From: Acrocarpospora corrugata
GTDB taxonomy: Bacteria > Actinomycetota > Actinomycetes > Streptosporangiales > Streptosporangiaceae
NCBI RefSeq assembly: GCF_009687845.1
Contig: NZ_BLAD01000038.1
Location: 136,296 to 200,295 of the forward strand
Reading direction: 5' to 3'
DNA: 64,000 bases
Shown here: positions 17,404 to 26,659 of the stretch, piece by piece
Layout of the letters: each line of letters starts with the position of its first letter
How positions within the stretch are numbered: the stretch's first letter is position 1
The notes under the pieces: generated by a model
The model's database searches: none
What the model saw: only the letters and a program-made list of their open reading frames with translations
Told to the model about the DNA's origin: nothing
Program-made: the position numbers and the translations under genes

Positions 17404-18294
17404 GTGTGGGAGCGAACTGGCAGGGCTTCTGGTGTCGAGTCTCCGGCTGAGCTGGTGCGGCTCATGGCCGAGCGGGACTACCTCGCCGACGAAGGGCTGG
17501 CCACGGCGGCCTTTCTGGCGCTGAAGATGGGGCGGCCGCTTTTCCTGGAAGGCGAGGCGGGTGTCGGGAAGACCGAGCTGGCCAAGACGCTGTCGGCGGT
17601 GCTGGACGCACCCCTGATCCGGTTGCAGTGCTATGAGGGGCTGGACGCGGCCCAGGCGCTGTACGACTGGGATTTCGCCCGGCAGCTGCTGCACCTGAAG
17701 GCGGCCGAGGCGGTGGGCGCCGGGGACGTGCGGGCGCTCGAAGGGGAGATCTACGATCGGCGGTTCCTGATCGCCCGGCCGCTGCTGCGGGCGCTGGAAG
17801 TGCAGCCCGCGGTGCTCCTCGTGGACGAGATCGACCGGGCGGACGACGAGTTCGAGGCGTTCCTGCTGGAGGTCCTGTCGGATTTCACCATCTCGATCCC
17901 GGAGCTGGGGACGATCGCGGCGGCGGCGCCGCCGGTGGTCGTGGTGACCTCGAACCGGACCAGGGAGGTGCACGACGCCCTCAAGCGGCGGTGCCTCTAC
18001 CACTGGCTGGAGCATCCGGGGTTCGACCGGGAGGTGGCGATCCTGCTGCGCCGCCTGCCCGCCTGCACCGAGACGCTGGCCGCCCAGGTGGCGCGCGCCG
18101 CCACCCGGCTCAGGGAGGCCGACCTGGTGAAACCGCCGGGTATCGCGGAGACCCTGGACTGGGCGGAGGCCCTGCTCACCCTCGGCGCCACCGACCTGAA
18201 CCCCGATCTCGCCGCCGCCTCACTCGGCGCTGTCCTGAAATATCGGGAGGACCAGCAGTTCGTACTGAAGAACGGGCTGCTGCGTGATGCCTGA
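17404..18294 (+). CDS. MoxR/CoxD-family AAA+ ATPase
   Basis: A 296-residue AAA+ ATPase with Walker A GEAGVGKTE (residues 50-58), Walker B AVLLVDEIDRAD and sensor 1 VVVVTSNRTREVHDALKRR. With the VWA and XdhC genes it matches CoxD, which acts with CoxE in inserting the copper-sulfur centre of molybdenum CO dehydrogenase. No CO dehydrogenase subunits are in the window, so the client could be another molybdenum hydroxylase. It overlaps the next gene by 8 bp. Confidence 0.86.
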   Translation: MWERTGRASGVESPAELVRLMAERDYLADEGLATAAFLALKMGRPLFLEGEAGVGKTELAKTLSAVLDAPLIRLQCYEGLDAAQALYDWDFARQLLHLKAAEAVGAGDVRALEGEIYDRRFLIARPLLRALEVQPAVLLVDEIDRADDEFEAFLLEVLSDFTISIPELGTIAAAAPPVVVVTSNRTREVHDALKRRCLYHWLEHPGFDREVAILLRRLPACTETLAAQVARAATRLREADLVKPPGIAETLDWAEALLTLGATDLNPDLAAASLGAVLKYREDQQFVLKNGLLRDA

Positions 18295-19390
18295 CCCGCG
18301 CCTCCGGCTGGTCTCGGTCCTGGTGGGGTTCGCCCGGACCCTGCGGGCGGCGGGCGTCGGCGCCGACCACGAGCGGACCCAGAGTTTCCTGGCGGCGCTG
18401 GAGCGGCTCGACCCGGCGCGGGAGCGCGACGTCTACTGGGCGGGCCGGCTGACGCTGTGCGCGAGCCCCGACGACCTGCCGAGGTACGACCGCTGCTTCG
18501 CCGCCTACTTCACGGGGGCGCGGGCAGGCCCGCGAAGCCCGCGGCTGATCGTGACGGTGACCCGGTTCACCGCCACCCCTTCGGGCGGCCGGGGCGAGCA
18601 GGACCCGGATCCGAACGTGCTGCCGGCCACGGCCAGCGCGGTCGAGGTGCTGCGCAACCGGGACATCGCCCGGATGACCGCCGCCGAGCGCGACGAGGTG
18701 CACCGGCTGCTCGCCCTGCTCCGGGCGTCCAGGGAGATGCGCAGGTCACGGCGGCTGGCGCCGTCCCACGGCGGGATCCTGGACCCGCGCAGGACCGTGC
18801 GCGAGGCGATCAGGCGCGGCGGCGAGCCGGCCAGGCTGTACTACCGGGATCGGCGGCAGAAGCCGCGCCGGGTGGTCATGCTGGCCGACGTCAGCGGCTC
18901 GATGGCGGCCTACGCGGACGCGCTGCTGCGGTTCGCGCACGCGCTGGTGCGGTCCGAGCCGAGGGCGACCGAGGTGTTCACCGTCGGCACCCGGCTGACC
19001 CGGGTCACCGGCGAGCTGCGGCACCGGGATCCGGCCGTGGCCATGGACGCGGCGTCCAAGGCGATCCCGGACTGGAGCGGCGGGACCCGGCTGGGGGAGG
19101 AGCTGCGGGAGCTGCTGAAACTCGCCGACGCGCGCGGCGCGGTCGTGGTGATCGCCTCCGACGGGTGGGAGCGTGGAGATCCCGGGCTGCTGGCGGCGCA
19201 GATGGCGCGGCTGGCGCGGATGGCCCACCGGGTCGTCTGGGTTAACCCTCATAAGGGGGATCCCGGGTATCAGCCGTTGACGGCGGGCATGCGGGCCGCG
19301 CTGCCGTACGTGGACGAGCTGGTCGCGGGGCACAGTCTGGCTGCTTTCGAGGAGCTGGCGGATCGGCTGGGAGGGTTGCGGCATGCGTGA
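18287..19390 (+). CDS. VWA-domain protein, CoxE-like
   Basis: A 367-residue partner of the preceding AAA+ ATPase. After a helical N-terminal half the VWA fold begins with the metal-ion site LADVSGSM (Asp201-x-Ser-x-Ser) and continues to the later acidic residues around VVIASDGWERGD. MoxR-type ATPases and VWA proteins form metal-centre-insertion or chaperone pairs, and CoxE is the family named for this arrangement. ATG 18287 is used; GTG 18284 is one codon upstream. The gene overlaps the AAA+ gene by 8 bp and xdhC by 8 bp. Confidence 0.85.
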   Translation: MPDPRLRLVSVLVGFARTLRAAGVGADHERTQSFLAALERLDPARERDVYWAGRLTLCASPDDLPRYDRCFAAYFTGARAGPRSPRLIVTVTRFTATPSGGRGEQDPDPNVLPATASAVEVLRNRDIARMTAAERDEVHRLLALLRASREMRRSRRLAPSHGGILDPRRTVREAIRRGGEPARLYYRDRRQKPRRVVMLADVSGSMAAYADALLRFAHALVRSEPRATEVFTVGTRLTRVTGELRHRDPAVAMDAASKAIPDWSGGTRLGEELRELLKLADARGAVVVIASDGWERGDPGLLAAQMARLARMAHRVVWVNPHKGDPGYQPLTAGMRAALPYVDELVAGHSLAAFEELADRLGGLRHA

Positions 19391-20477
19391 CGTGCTTACG
19401 CAGATCGTCCGGTGGTGGGAGGCCGGGGAGCGGTTCGGCCTGGCCACCGTGGTCGGCACCTTCCGGAGCGCGCCCCGGCCGCCGGGCGCGGCCATGGCGG
19501 TGCTGGCGGCCGAGGCGGTCGGCAGCGTGTCGGGCGGCTGCGTCGAGGGCGCGGTGTACGAGCTGGCGCAGGACGTGGTGGCGGACGGGAAACCCGTGCT
19601 CCAGCGGTACGGCGTGACCGACGACGACGCCTTCTCGGTGGGCCTGACCTGCGGCGGGATCATCGACATCTTCGTCGAGCCGGTGTCGCGGGCGAGCTAT
19701 CCGGAGCTGGGGGAGATCGCCTCCTCGATCGAGAAGCGGCAGCCGGTGGCGGTGGCGACCGTGCTGTCGGGGCCAGGGAAGGCCGGGGCGCGCCGGGTGG
19801 TGTGGCCGGATCGCAGTTCCGGCACGCTCGGGTCGGCCCGGCTGGACGACGCGGTCGACGACGACGTGCGCGGCATGCTCGCGCAGGGGCTCACCGGCAT
19901 CCGCAGGTACGGCGCGCGCGGCGAGCGCCGGCTGGACGATCTGCAGGTGTTCGTGCAGTCGTTCGCGCCGTCGCCGCGGATGCTGGTGTTCGGGGCGATA
20001 GATTTCGCGGCCTCGGTGGCCAGGGTCGGCAAGTTCCTCGGCTACTACGTGGTGGTCTGCGACGCCCGCCCGGTGTTCGCCACCGGCAAGCGCTTCCCGG
20101 ACGCCGACGAGGTCGTGGTCAAATGGCCGCACGACTACCTGACCTCGACCACCGTGGACGAGCGCACGGTCATCTGCGTGCTCACCCACGACCCCAAGTT
20201 CGACGTCCCGCTGCTGGAGGTCGCCCTGCGCACCCCCGCCGCCTACGTGGGCGCGATGGGTTCCCGCCGCACCCACGAGGACCGGCTGGTACGGCTTCGC
20301 GAGGCCGGTCTCACCGAGGACGAGCTGGCCCTGCTGCGTTCGCCGATCGGCCTGGACCTGGGGGCGCGCACCCCGGAGGAGACCGCCGTCTCGATCGCCG
20401 CCGAGCTGATCCAATTGCGCTGGGGCGGCTCGGGACGCCCGCTGACCACCACCGAAGGCCGTATCCACGGTGACTGA
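19383..20477 (+). CDS. XdhC/CoxF-family molybdenum-cofactor maturation protein
   Basis: 364 residues. The N-terminal XdhC_CoxI domain has TVVGTFRSAPRPPGAAMAVL and SVSGGCVEGAVYELAQ, with LTCGGIIDIFVEP; the Cys in SGGC and TCGG are the conserved thiols of the family. The C-terminal Rossmann domain has MLVFGAIDFAASVARVGKFL and AYVGAMGSRRTHEDRL. XdhC proteins bind molybdenum cofactor and help its sulfuration before insertion into xanthine-dehydrogenase-type enzymes. Overlaps neighbours on both sides by 8 bp. Confidence 0.88.
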   Translation: MRDVLTQIVRWWEAGERFGLATVVGTFRSAPRPPGAAMAVLAAEAVGSVSGGCVEGAVYELAQDVVADGKPVLQRYGVTDDDAFSVGLTCGGIIDIFVEPVSRASYPELGEIASSIEKRQPVAVATVLSGPGKAGARRVVWPDRSSGTLGSARLDDAVDDDVRGMLAQGLTGIRRYGARGERRLDDLQVFVQSFAPSPRMLVFGAIDFAASVARVGKFLGYYVVVCDARPVFATGKRFPDADEVVVKWPHDYLTSTTVDERTVICVLTHDPKFDVPLLEVALRTPAAYVGAMGSRRTHEDRLVRLREAGLTEDELALLRSPIGLDLGARTPEETAVSIAAELIQLRWGGSGRPLTTTEGRIHGD

Positions 20478-21069
20478 CCACCACATAACCGATATCACCG
20501 GCATCCTCCTCGCGGCCGGGGCCGGACGCCGCCTGGGCACCCCGAAGGCGCTGGTCGAGTTCGACGGGGAACGCCTGGTCGATCGCGGCGTGCGCCTGCT
20601 GACCGAAGGCGGCTGCCACCCGGTCGTCGTCGTCCTCGGCGCGGCGACGACACCCGTATGCGGCGCGGTCACCGTGCTGAATCCCGACTGGGAGACCGGC
20701 ATGGCTTCCTCCCTCCGCGTCGGCCTCACGGCGATGCCCGAATCGGCGAGCGCGGTGGTGATCGCCCTGGTCGACCAGCCGCTGATCCGCCCGGCCGCGA
20801 TCGAACGCCTGACCGCCGCCTACCGGAAAGGCGCGGCGATCGCCGTGGCGACCTACGGCGGCAAACCCCGCAATCCGGTGCTGGTCGCCCGCGAGTACGT
20901 GGCCGAGCTAAGCGAATCTTTGACGGGCGACGCGGGCGCGAGACCCTTCTTACGCGCGCATCCCGAACTCGTCACTGAAGTCCCCTGCGACGACGTCGGC
21001 GACCCGGCCGACATCGACGAAGCGGCCGACCTGACGGCGATCCGCGAGGCGGCCCACAAGCGCGAGTAG
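20470..21069 (+). CDS. MocA-like nucleotidyltransferase (molybdenum cofactor cytidylyltransferase family)
   Basis: A 199-residue nucleotidyltransferase with ILLAAGAGRRLGTPKALVEF for the nucleotide, and the metal-binding LVDQPLI and DVGDPADIDEAADL. The family couples CTP or GTP to molybdopterin; with XdhC next door, CTP-dependent MCD formation is most likely. The GTG start (20470) overlaps xdhC. It contains a TTA leucine codon (20950-20952), unusual for this genome. The stop is only 3 bp from the stop of the convergent gene. Confidence 0.83.
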   Translation: MTDHHITDITGILLAAGAGRRLGTPKALVEFDGERLVDRGVRLLTEGGCHPVVVVLGAATTPVCGAVTVLNPDWETGMASSLRVGLTAMPESASAVVIALVDQPLIRPAAIERLTAAYRKGAAIAVATYGGKPRNPVLVAREYVAELSESLTGDAGARPFLRAHPELVTEVPCDDVGDPADIDEAADLTAIREAAHKRE

Positions 21070-21072
21070 GTG

Positions 21073-21984
21073 TCAGAAGCGCAGTGTGGCCGCCGCCGCC
21101 CGATGGTCGCTGCCCGCGGCCTCCTCGACGGTGGCCGACGTCGCCGTCATCCCCCGGAACAGGATGTGGTCCGGCCGGGTGATCGGGAACCCGGACGGCC
21201 AGGTGAACCCGAAGCCCTGTCCGGCCTCCTGCTGCGCGTCGGAGAGCGGGGGCACCAGGTCTTCGCGGTGCCGGTCGTCGGTCGCGGTGTTCAGGTCGCC
21301 GAGCAGCAGCAGCCGCTTGCTCGTGTCCTTCGCGATCAGCTTCCCGGCCTCCTCCAGCGTCTCGTCCCGGAACTCGGTCTCCCCGGGCCGCGCTGAGGCC
21401 AGATGCATGACGTACACGGTCACCTCGCCCTTGGGAGTCTGGACCACCGCGCGAAGCGCCCGCGCCCAGCCGAGCCCGACGTCCACCTTCCGTGGCCCCT
21501 CCAGCGGGAACCGGCTCCACAGCCCGACCGTGCCGACCTGGTAGTGGTGCGGATACCGGTCGTTGAGCTCCTTCGCCGCCGGGCCGCCGGGCGTCAGCTC
21601 CTGCAGGGCGACCAGATCCCGGCCTTCGGACAGGGTCTGCACCGCCGTACCGGACAGGTCATTGGCGACGCCCACGTTCAGGGTCGCCACGGACAGGTCG
21701 CTGGGCCCGCCGGGCGAGCCGCGCAGCAGGCTCGGCCCGAACAGCACGCCCCAGACCACGCCGGGCACGAGCGCGGCGATGATGGCGGGCCGGGACCTGG
21801 ACGCCAGCGCGGCGGCCAGCAGGAGCGGGACGCCGAGCCCGATCCAGGGCAGCACGCTCTCCAGGACGGGGGTGAACCCGCCGAGATCGGGTAACAGGCG
21901 ATGTCCCGCGAGCACCGCGGCGAGCACGGTCGCGAGCACGATGACCGCGCGTCTGAGCAAGATCACTCCCTGGGCTGCGTCCAC
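21073..21984 (-). CDS. Endonuclease/exonuclease/phosphatase-family membrane protein
   Basis: 303 residues. Three N-terminal transmembrane helices are followed by an extracytoplasmic EEP domain with VATLNVG (metal Asn), LVALQEL (metal Glu), VYVMHLASARPGE, LLLLGDLNT (Asp/Asn) and a terminal AGSDHRAAAAT (catalytic Asp-His). All key residues are present. Homologues act on nucleic acids, phospholipids or phosphates outside the cell, so the substrate is open. The long start is GTG 21984; a TTG at 21960 has a better ribosome site (GGGAG). Confidence 0.84.
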   Translation of the reverse strand: MDAAQGVILLRRAVIVLATVLAAVLAGHRLLPDLGGFTPVLESVLPWIGLGVPLLLAAALASRSRPAIIAALVPGVVWGVLFGPSLLRGSPGGPSDLSVATLNVGVANDLSGTAVQTLSEGRDLVALQELTPGGPAAKELNDRYPHHYQVGTVGLWSRFPLEGPRKVDVGLGWARALRAVVQTPKGEVTVYVMHLASARPGETEFRDETLEEAGKLIAKDTSKRLLLLGDLNTATDDRHREDLVPPLSDAQQEAGQGFGFTWPSGFPITRPDHILFRGMTATSATVEEAAGSDHRAAAATLRF

Positions 21985-22075
21985 CAGTCTAAGCCCCTGG
22001 GATCACGGGGCCGCGTGCTCATGTACCCTCGGAATGCCGAAGAAACCGAACAACATTCGGTCAAGGAGGACTGCT

Positions 22076-23113
22076 ATGCGGATCGGGATGGCTCTGAGCT
22101 ACTCCGGGGGCTTCAAGGAGACGGTGGCCGAGCTGGCCGACTACGAGAAGGCCGGGCTCGACATCGTCTTCGTCGCCGAGGCGTACAGCTTCGACGCGGT
22201 CAGCCAGCTGGGGTACATCGCGGCCAGGACCGAGACGCTGGAGATCGCCTCCGGGATCCTGCCGATCTACTCGCGGACGCCCGCGCTGCTGGCCATGACG
22301 GCGGCCGGGCTGGACTACGTCTCGGACGGGCGGTTCACGCTCGGGCTCGGGGCGTCGGGGCCGCAGGTCATCGAGGGTTTCCACGGCGTGCCGTACACCG
22401 CGCCGCTGGGCCGGACCCGGGAGGTCATCGAGATCTGCCGGAAGGTGTGGCGCCGGGAAAAGCTGGAGCACCAGGGTAAGCACTACACGATGCCGCTGGC
22501 CGGCGGGACCGGGCTCGGCAAGCCGCTGAAGCTGATCAACCATCCGGTCCGGGAGCGCGTCCCGATCGTGATCGCCGCCATTGGCCCGCAGAACGTCGAG
22601 CTCACCGCAGAACTGGCCGAAGGCTGGGAGCCGATCTTCTACCTGCCGGAGAAGGCCGCCGACGTCTGGGGCCCTTCGCTGGCCGCCGGCAAGGCCAACC
22701 GGGCCCCCGAACTCGGCGAGCTGGACGTGATCGCCCAGGCCACCCTCGCCATCGGCGACGACGTGGCCCCCCTGCTGGAGTTCGGCCGCCCGATGGCGGC
22801 CCTCTACATCGGCGGCATGGGCGCCAAGGGCAAGAACTTCTACAACGACCTGGCCCGCAGGTACGGCTACGAGCAGGAGGCCGAGCGCATCCAGGACCTC
22901 TACCTGGACGGCAAGAAGGACGAGGCCGCCGCGCTGGTCCCGCACGAACTGCTGCAGAACATGTCCCTGATCGGCCCCGAGGGCTTCGTCAGGGACCGGA
23001 TCCAGGCCATGCGCGAATCCGGCGTCACCACGATCAACGTCACCCCGGTCGGCGCCACCCACGCCGACCGGGTCGCCCTGATCGAGAAGATCAGGGAGAT
23101 GACGTCAGCGTGA
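22076..23113 (+). CDS. LLM-class F420-dependent oxidoreductase
   Basis: A 345-residue luciferase-like TIM-barrel flavin/F420 enzyme. Typical motifs are MRIGMALSYSGG at the N-terminus, GYIAARTETLEIASGILPIY, GLDYVSDGRFTLGLGASGPQ with EGFHGVPY, and IVIAAIGPQNVELTAELAEG. AAGGAGGA before ATG 22076 is a strong ribosome site. The substrate cannot be predicted; related proteins are numerous in F420-producing actinobacteria. Its last 23 bp overlap the 3' end of the convergent GH9 gene. Confidence 0.9.
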   Translation: MRIGMALSYSGGFKETVAELADYEKAGLDIVFVAEAYSFDAVSQLGYIAARTETLEIASGILPIYSRTPALLAMTAAGLDYVSDGRFTLGLGASGPQVIEGFHGVPYTAPLGRTREVIEICRKVWRREKLEHQGKHYTMPLAGGTGLGKPLKLINHPVRERVPIVIAAIGPQNVELTAELAEGWEPIFYLPEKAADVWGPSLAAGKANRAPELGELDVIAQATLAIGDDVAPLLEFGRPMAALYIGGMGAKGKNFYNDLARRYGYEQEAERIQDLYLDGKKDEAAALVPHELLQNMSLIGPEGFVRDRIQAMRESGVTTINVTPVGATHADRVALIEKIREMTSA

Positions 23114-24959
23114 GCGCGTAGAGCGCGATGGCCGCGAAGTCGTCGGCGGGCTCGGACGCCTGCCAGGACCGCACGTCGTCCACGTAGCGCGCGCCCCGGC
23201 CGGTGAACTCCTCATACCGGTCGACGCCGTCCGGCGGGCAGTGGTTCATCTCGTCGAAGTGCCCGCCGAGGCCGTCGGCGAACAGGTCGGCGCTGTTCGG
23301 GCCGTTGACCACCGCGCCGGTCAGCATCGGGTGCCGCCCGTCGGCCCGCCCCTTCAGGTTGGCCACCTGGTGGTGCGGGCAGCGCTCCGCGTTCTCGCCT
23401 GCGCCGACCATGAAGGACACCCCCCACGGGTTCGCGCCGAACGCCCAGCCGCGCTGACGGGTGCCGAACGCGTCGTAGGACGGGTCGCCGGACACCGACC
23501 GGTACAGCCGCGCGGTCGCGGCCAGGCCGAAGGTGTGCGGGACCGCGTCGAACTGGGCGTAGTCTGCGCCCGCCTGGAACGGATCCGGGGTGGCCCTGGC
23601 GACGCCGATCTCCAGCTGGGCCTTCAGGTCGGCGATCAGGTCCTGCTCGCCTACCGCCAGGCCCCGGGGGCCGGACGCGCGCAGGGCCAGGATCAGGTCA
23701 CGGTGGGCCAGGGCGCTGACGTCGTACAGGTTCAGGGTGTCGCCGCCGGCCTCGTGGGTCAGGTACTCCCCGGCCCAGTGCGCGGCCCGCTCCAGCCAGG
23801 CGCCGGCCCGGTGGTCGCCGAGGCGCCTGGCGGCCAGGGCGAGTTGGGCGGCGCCGAGCTCCATGTCGTCCCGCCAGGCCGACTCGGGGTAGAAGGCGAA
23901 CGGCAGCGAGGTGGTCAGCTGGCCGACGCCGGTGGTCTTGGCCATGGCGTACAGGCTGGCGGCCTTCTCCAGCAGGTCCCGCGCCGCCTTCCGGTCCGGC
24001 TCGACCTGGGAGGCCAGCGCGAAGGCCGCGGCGGTACGGCCGGCCAGGTTGGGGCTGATTTTCTGGCCGGGCGCGGCGGCCCGGAAGACCGGCCGGTTCC
24101 GGATGAACTGCCTGCCCTCCCCGGTGTCGTGGTCGTCGGCCTCCGGGAGCCGCCACACGTCGTGGTCGCCCGCGAAGGTGCCCTCCTCGTTGCCCGCGCC
24201 GATGCCGACCTGGATGTAGAGCGTCCTGGACTTCTCGTCCCACATCTTGTCCAGCCACCTCAGACCGTGCCGGGCCTCGGCGGTCACCCCGGCGGCGAGC
24301 GGCCCGCCGTCCCGCCTGGCCGCCCACATCAGGGTGTCCACGTAGGCCAGGATGTGGGTGAACTTGAGGTAGTCCCCGGCGTCGAACCAGCCGCCCTCGA
24401 CGTCCACCCGGCCGCCGATCTTCGTCAGCTCACCGCTGATCACGTCGGTGTCCGGGCCGGTGAAGGTGGGCCACTCGTAGACGGTCGCGGCGCGGTCGTT
24501 GCGGTGGCTGGGCCTGCGTTCCAGCTCGCCGGGGCGTACGTCGGCGCCGTCCCGCTGGGCAGAGAAGAAGGTCAGTGCCTTGGTGGCGGGGACGGCGAAC
24601 TGGGCGGCCGGGGCGATCCGGAACTCGGGCGAGGTCAGGCCGCCCGCCTTGATCCGGTAGGAGCCCGGACGCTCCAGAGCGGAGACGTCGATCGGATACA
24701 CATGCGGATATTTCGTGTTCCAGGTACCCCGATCGGCCCCCGGGGAGCCCGTCAGGACGGTACGCCCCCGCGCGTCCACGACGGTGAAACTTACAGCCGC
24801 CCCCGAAGTCAGCAGATAGGCGTGCTTGCTCTCCGCCGGGGTGAACCCGACCTGGTCCACCCGGATGAACCCGGTCGTCTTCGCGTCCGCCATGGCGGGA
24901 CTCGCCGTCAGTGTGGCGGTCAGCGCGAGCGCCAGCGCCGATCGGGACAGGTAACGCAC
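23091..24959 (-). CDS. Secreted glycoside hydrolase family 9 (cellulase-type)
   Basis: About 622 residues. A Sec signal peptide (RYLSRSALALALTATLTA, ending near AMADA) leads to an N-terminal Ig-like domain (FIRVDQVGFTPAESKHAYLL) and a GH9 (alpha/alpha)6 barrel with the catalytic-base motif GGWFDAGDYLKF. Later come NPWGVSFMVGAGENAERCPHH and a C-terminal SEPADDF, which fits the proton-donor Glu position though it differs from the usual NE-LDYNA form. There is no carbohydrate-binding module. GTG 24959 has the best-spaced site (GGAG, 7 bp); ATG 24965 and 24977 are alternatives. An operator-like palindrome lies just upstream. Confidence 0.88.
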   Translation of the reverse strand: MRYLSRSALALALTATLTASPAMADAKTTGFIRVDQVGFTPAESKHAYLLTSGAAVSFTVVDARGRTVLTGSPGADRGTWNTKYPHVYPIDVSALERPGSYRIKAGGLTSPEFRIAPAAQFAVPATKALTFFSAQRDGADVRPGELERRPSHRNDRAATVYEWPTFTGPDTDVISGELTKIGGRVDVEGGWFDAGDYLKFTHILAYVDTLMWAARRDGGPLAAGVTAEARHGLRWLDKMWDEKSRTLYIQVGIGAGNEEGTFAGDHDVWRLPEADDHDTGEGRQFIRNRPVFRAAAPGQKISPNLAGRTAAAFALASQVEPDRKAARDLLEKAASLYAMAKTTGVGQLTTSLPFAFYPESAWRDDMELGAAQLALAARRLGDHRAGAWLERAAHWAGEYLTHEAGGDTLNLYDVSALAHRDLILALRASGPRGLAVGEQDLIADLKAQLEIGVARATPDPFQAGADYAQFDAVPHTFGLAATARLYRSVSGDPSYDAFGTRQRGWAFGANPWGVSFMVGAGENAERCPHHQVANLKGRADGRHPMLTGAVVNGPNSADLFADGLGGHFDEMNHCPPDGVDRYEEFTGRGARYVDDVRSWQASEPADDFAAIALYALTLTSSP

Positions 24960-24978
24960 AGCCATACTCCACCCCATA

Positions 24979-24997
24979 GTTAGGAAAGATTCCTAAC
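24979..24997. promoter_or_regulatory. Operator-like palindrome upstream of the GH9 gene
   Basis: GTTAGGAAAGATTCCTAAC has perfect 8-bp arms around a 3-bp centre. It lies 20 bp upstream of the likely GTG start of the GH9 gene, about where RNA polymerase would bind or begin, and is AT-rich in a GC-rich surround. It is most simply read as a repressor site for sugar-responsive control; the protein that binds it is unknown. Confidence 0.65.
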
Positions 24998-25047
24998 GTT
25001 GTAGCCCGCCACAGAGAACTGGTCAAGATATCCCGTAAATTCGGCAC

Positions 25048-26073
25048 ATGACCTACGTGGAACGGCGGCTCCGGCTGGCCTCCTCGCTCGACCTGCCCGC
25101 CCTGCTCGTCACCCGTGCCGTCAACGTGCGCTACCTCACCGGCCTGTCCAGCAGCAACGCCGCCCTGCTGGTCCGCCAGGACGGCACCGCCGCCCTGGCC
25201 ACCGACTCCCGCTACGTGCAGACCGCCCGCGACCTGCCCGGCCTCGACGTGATCGAGGCCCGCGACGCCGCCGCCGCCCTGCTCGCCCCCGGCGTCGCCG
25301 TGGAGGGCCACGACATGACCGTGGCCGAATACCGCCGCCTGGGCGGCGACCTGCCCGTCGTCACCGGCAAGGTGGAAAAGCTGCGCACGGTCAAGGACGA
25401 GACCGAGATCGACGCGCTCCGGCGGGCCTGCGCGCTCACCGACGAGGCGTTCGCCCAGATCGTCGGCCGGATCGTCCCCGGCAGGACCGAGCGGGAGATC
25501 GCCCGGATGCTGGAGTCCCAGATGGTGGAGCTCGGCGCGGACAAACCCGCCTTCGACACCATCGTCGCCGCCGGCCCCAACGGCGCGATTCCGCACCACA
25601 CGCCCGGCGACCGGCCGGTCGAACGCGGCGATCTGATCACCATGGACTTCGGGGCGCTCTACCGGGGCTACCACGCCGACATGACCAGGACCATCGCCCT
25701 CGGGGAGCCCGCCGCCTGGCAGCGCGAGGTGTACGAGCTGGTCAGCAGCGCCCAGCGGGCCGGGCGCGAAGCCGTACGGGCCGGGGCCACCGCGCACGAC
25801 ATCGACGCCGCGGCCCGGGACCTGATCGGGCAGGCCGGGCACGCGGAGCACTTCGGGCACGGGCTCGGGCACGGAGTCGGCCTGGAGATCCACGAGCTTC
25901 CGTTCCTGGGCCCCGACAGGACCGGTAGACTAAAGGATCGAGTTCCGATCACCGTCGAGCCCGGGGTCTACCTGCCGGGCAGGGGCGGTGTGCGCATCGA
26001 GGACACGCTGGTGACGCGTGCCGACGGGCCGGAGCTGCTCACCCTCTCGACCAAAGAGCTGCTCGTCCGTTAG
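25048..26073 (+). CDS. pepQ: Xaa-Pro peptidase (M24 family)
   Basis: A 341-residue M24B metallopeptidase that cleaves Xaa-Pro bonds in peptides. The N-terminal creatinase-like domain (to about 115) is followed by the pita-bread domain, with the dinuclear metal ligands Asp200 and Asp211 ([18 protein letters not shown]), His275 ([14 protein letters not shown]), Glu304 (TVEPGVY) and Glu318 (VRIEDT), all present. It is 25 bp upstream of efp; pepQ-efp-nusB is a conserved actinobacterial order. Confidence 0.92.
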   Translation: MTYVERRLRLASSLDLPALLVTRAVNVRYLTGLSSSNAALLVRQDGTAALATDSRYVQTARDLPGLDVIEARDAAAALLAPGVAVEGHDMTVAEYRRLGGDLPVVTGKVEKLRTVKDETEIDALRRACALTDEAFAQIVGRIVPGRTEREIARMLESQMVELGADKPAFDTIVAAGPNGAIPHHTPGDRPVERGDLITMDFGALYRGYHADMTRTIALGEPAAWQREVYELVSSAQRAGREAVRAGATAHDIDAAARDLIGQAGHAEHFGHGLGHGVGLEIHELPFLGPDRTGRLKDRVPITVEPGVYLPGRGGVRIEDTLVTRADGPELLTLSTKELLVR

Positions 26074-26098
26074 GGCGGCCCGCAAGCAGGAGAACCAC

Positions 26099-26659
26099 GT
26101 GGCGACGACGAACGACCTCAAGAACGGACTGGTGCTGAAGCTCGACGGCGGTGACCTCTGGGCCGTTGTCGAATTCCAGCACGTCAAGCCCGGTAAGGGC
26201 GGCGCGTTCGTCCGTACCAAACTGAAGAATGTGATGTCCGGCAAGGTGGTGGACAAGACCTTCAACGCCGGCGTGAAGGTGGACGTGGCGACCGTCGACA
26301 AGCGCGAGATGCAGTTCTCGTACATGGACGCCGAGGAGTTCGTGTTCATGGACACCGAGACCTACGACATGCTCAACGTCTCCCGGGTCTCGGTCGGCGA
26401 CGCCGCCAACTACCTGCTGGAGAACATGACGGCCACGGTCGCCATCAACGAGGGCAACGTGCTCTACGTCGAGCTGCCGGCCGCGGTCGAGCTGCTGGTC
26501 GCCGAGACCGAGCCGGGCCTGCAGGGCGACCGCTCCACCGGCGGCACCAAGCCCGCCACGCTGGAGACCGGCGCCGAGATCAAGGTGCCGCTGTTCATCA
26601 CGACCGGCGAGAAGGTCAAGGTCGACACCCGCACCGGCGACTACCTCGGTCGCGCTTGA
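26099..26659 (+). CDS. efp: Translation elongation factor P
   Basis: Relieves ribosome stalling at consecutive prolines. The 186 residues show the three-barrel EF-P fold. The domain I loop is KPGKGGAF with tip residue Lys33; [19 protein letters not shown] is in domain II and GDYLGRA ends the C-terminus. GTG 26099 follows GCAGGAGAA. The stop overlaps the nusB start (TGATG). Confidence 0.96.
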   Translation: MATTNDLKNGLVLKLDGGDLWAVVEFQHVKPGKGGAFVRTKLKNVMSGKVVDKTFNAGVKVDVATVDKREMQFSYMDAEEFVFMDTETYDMLNVSRVSVGDAANYLLENMTATVAINEGNVLYVELPAAVELLVAETEPGLQGDRSTGGTKPATLETGAEIKVPLFITTGEKVKVDTRTGDYLGRA

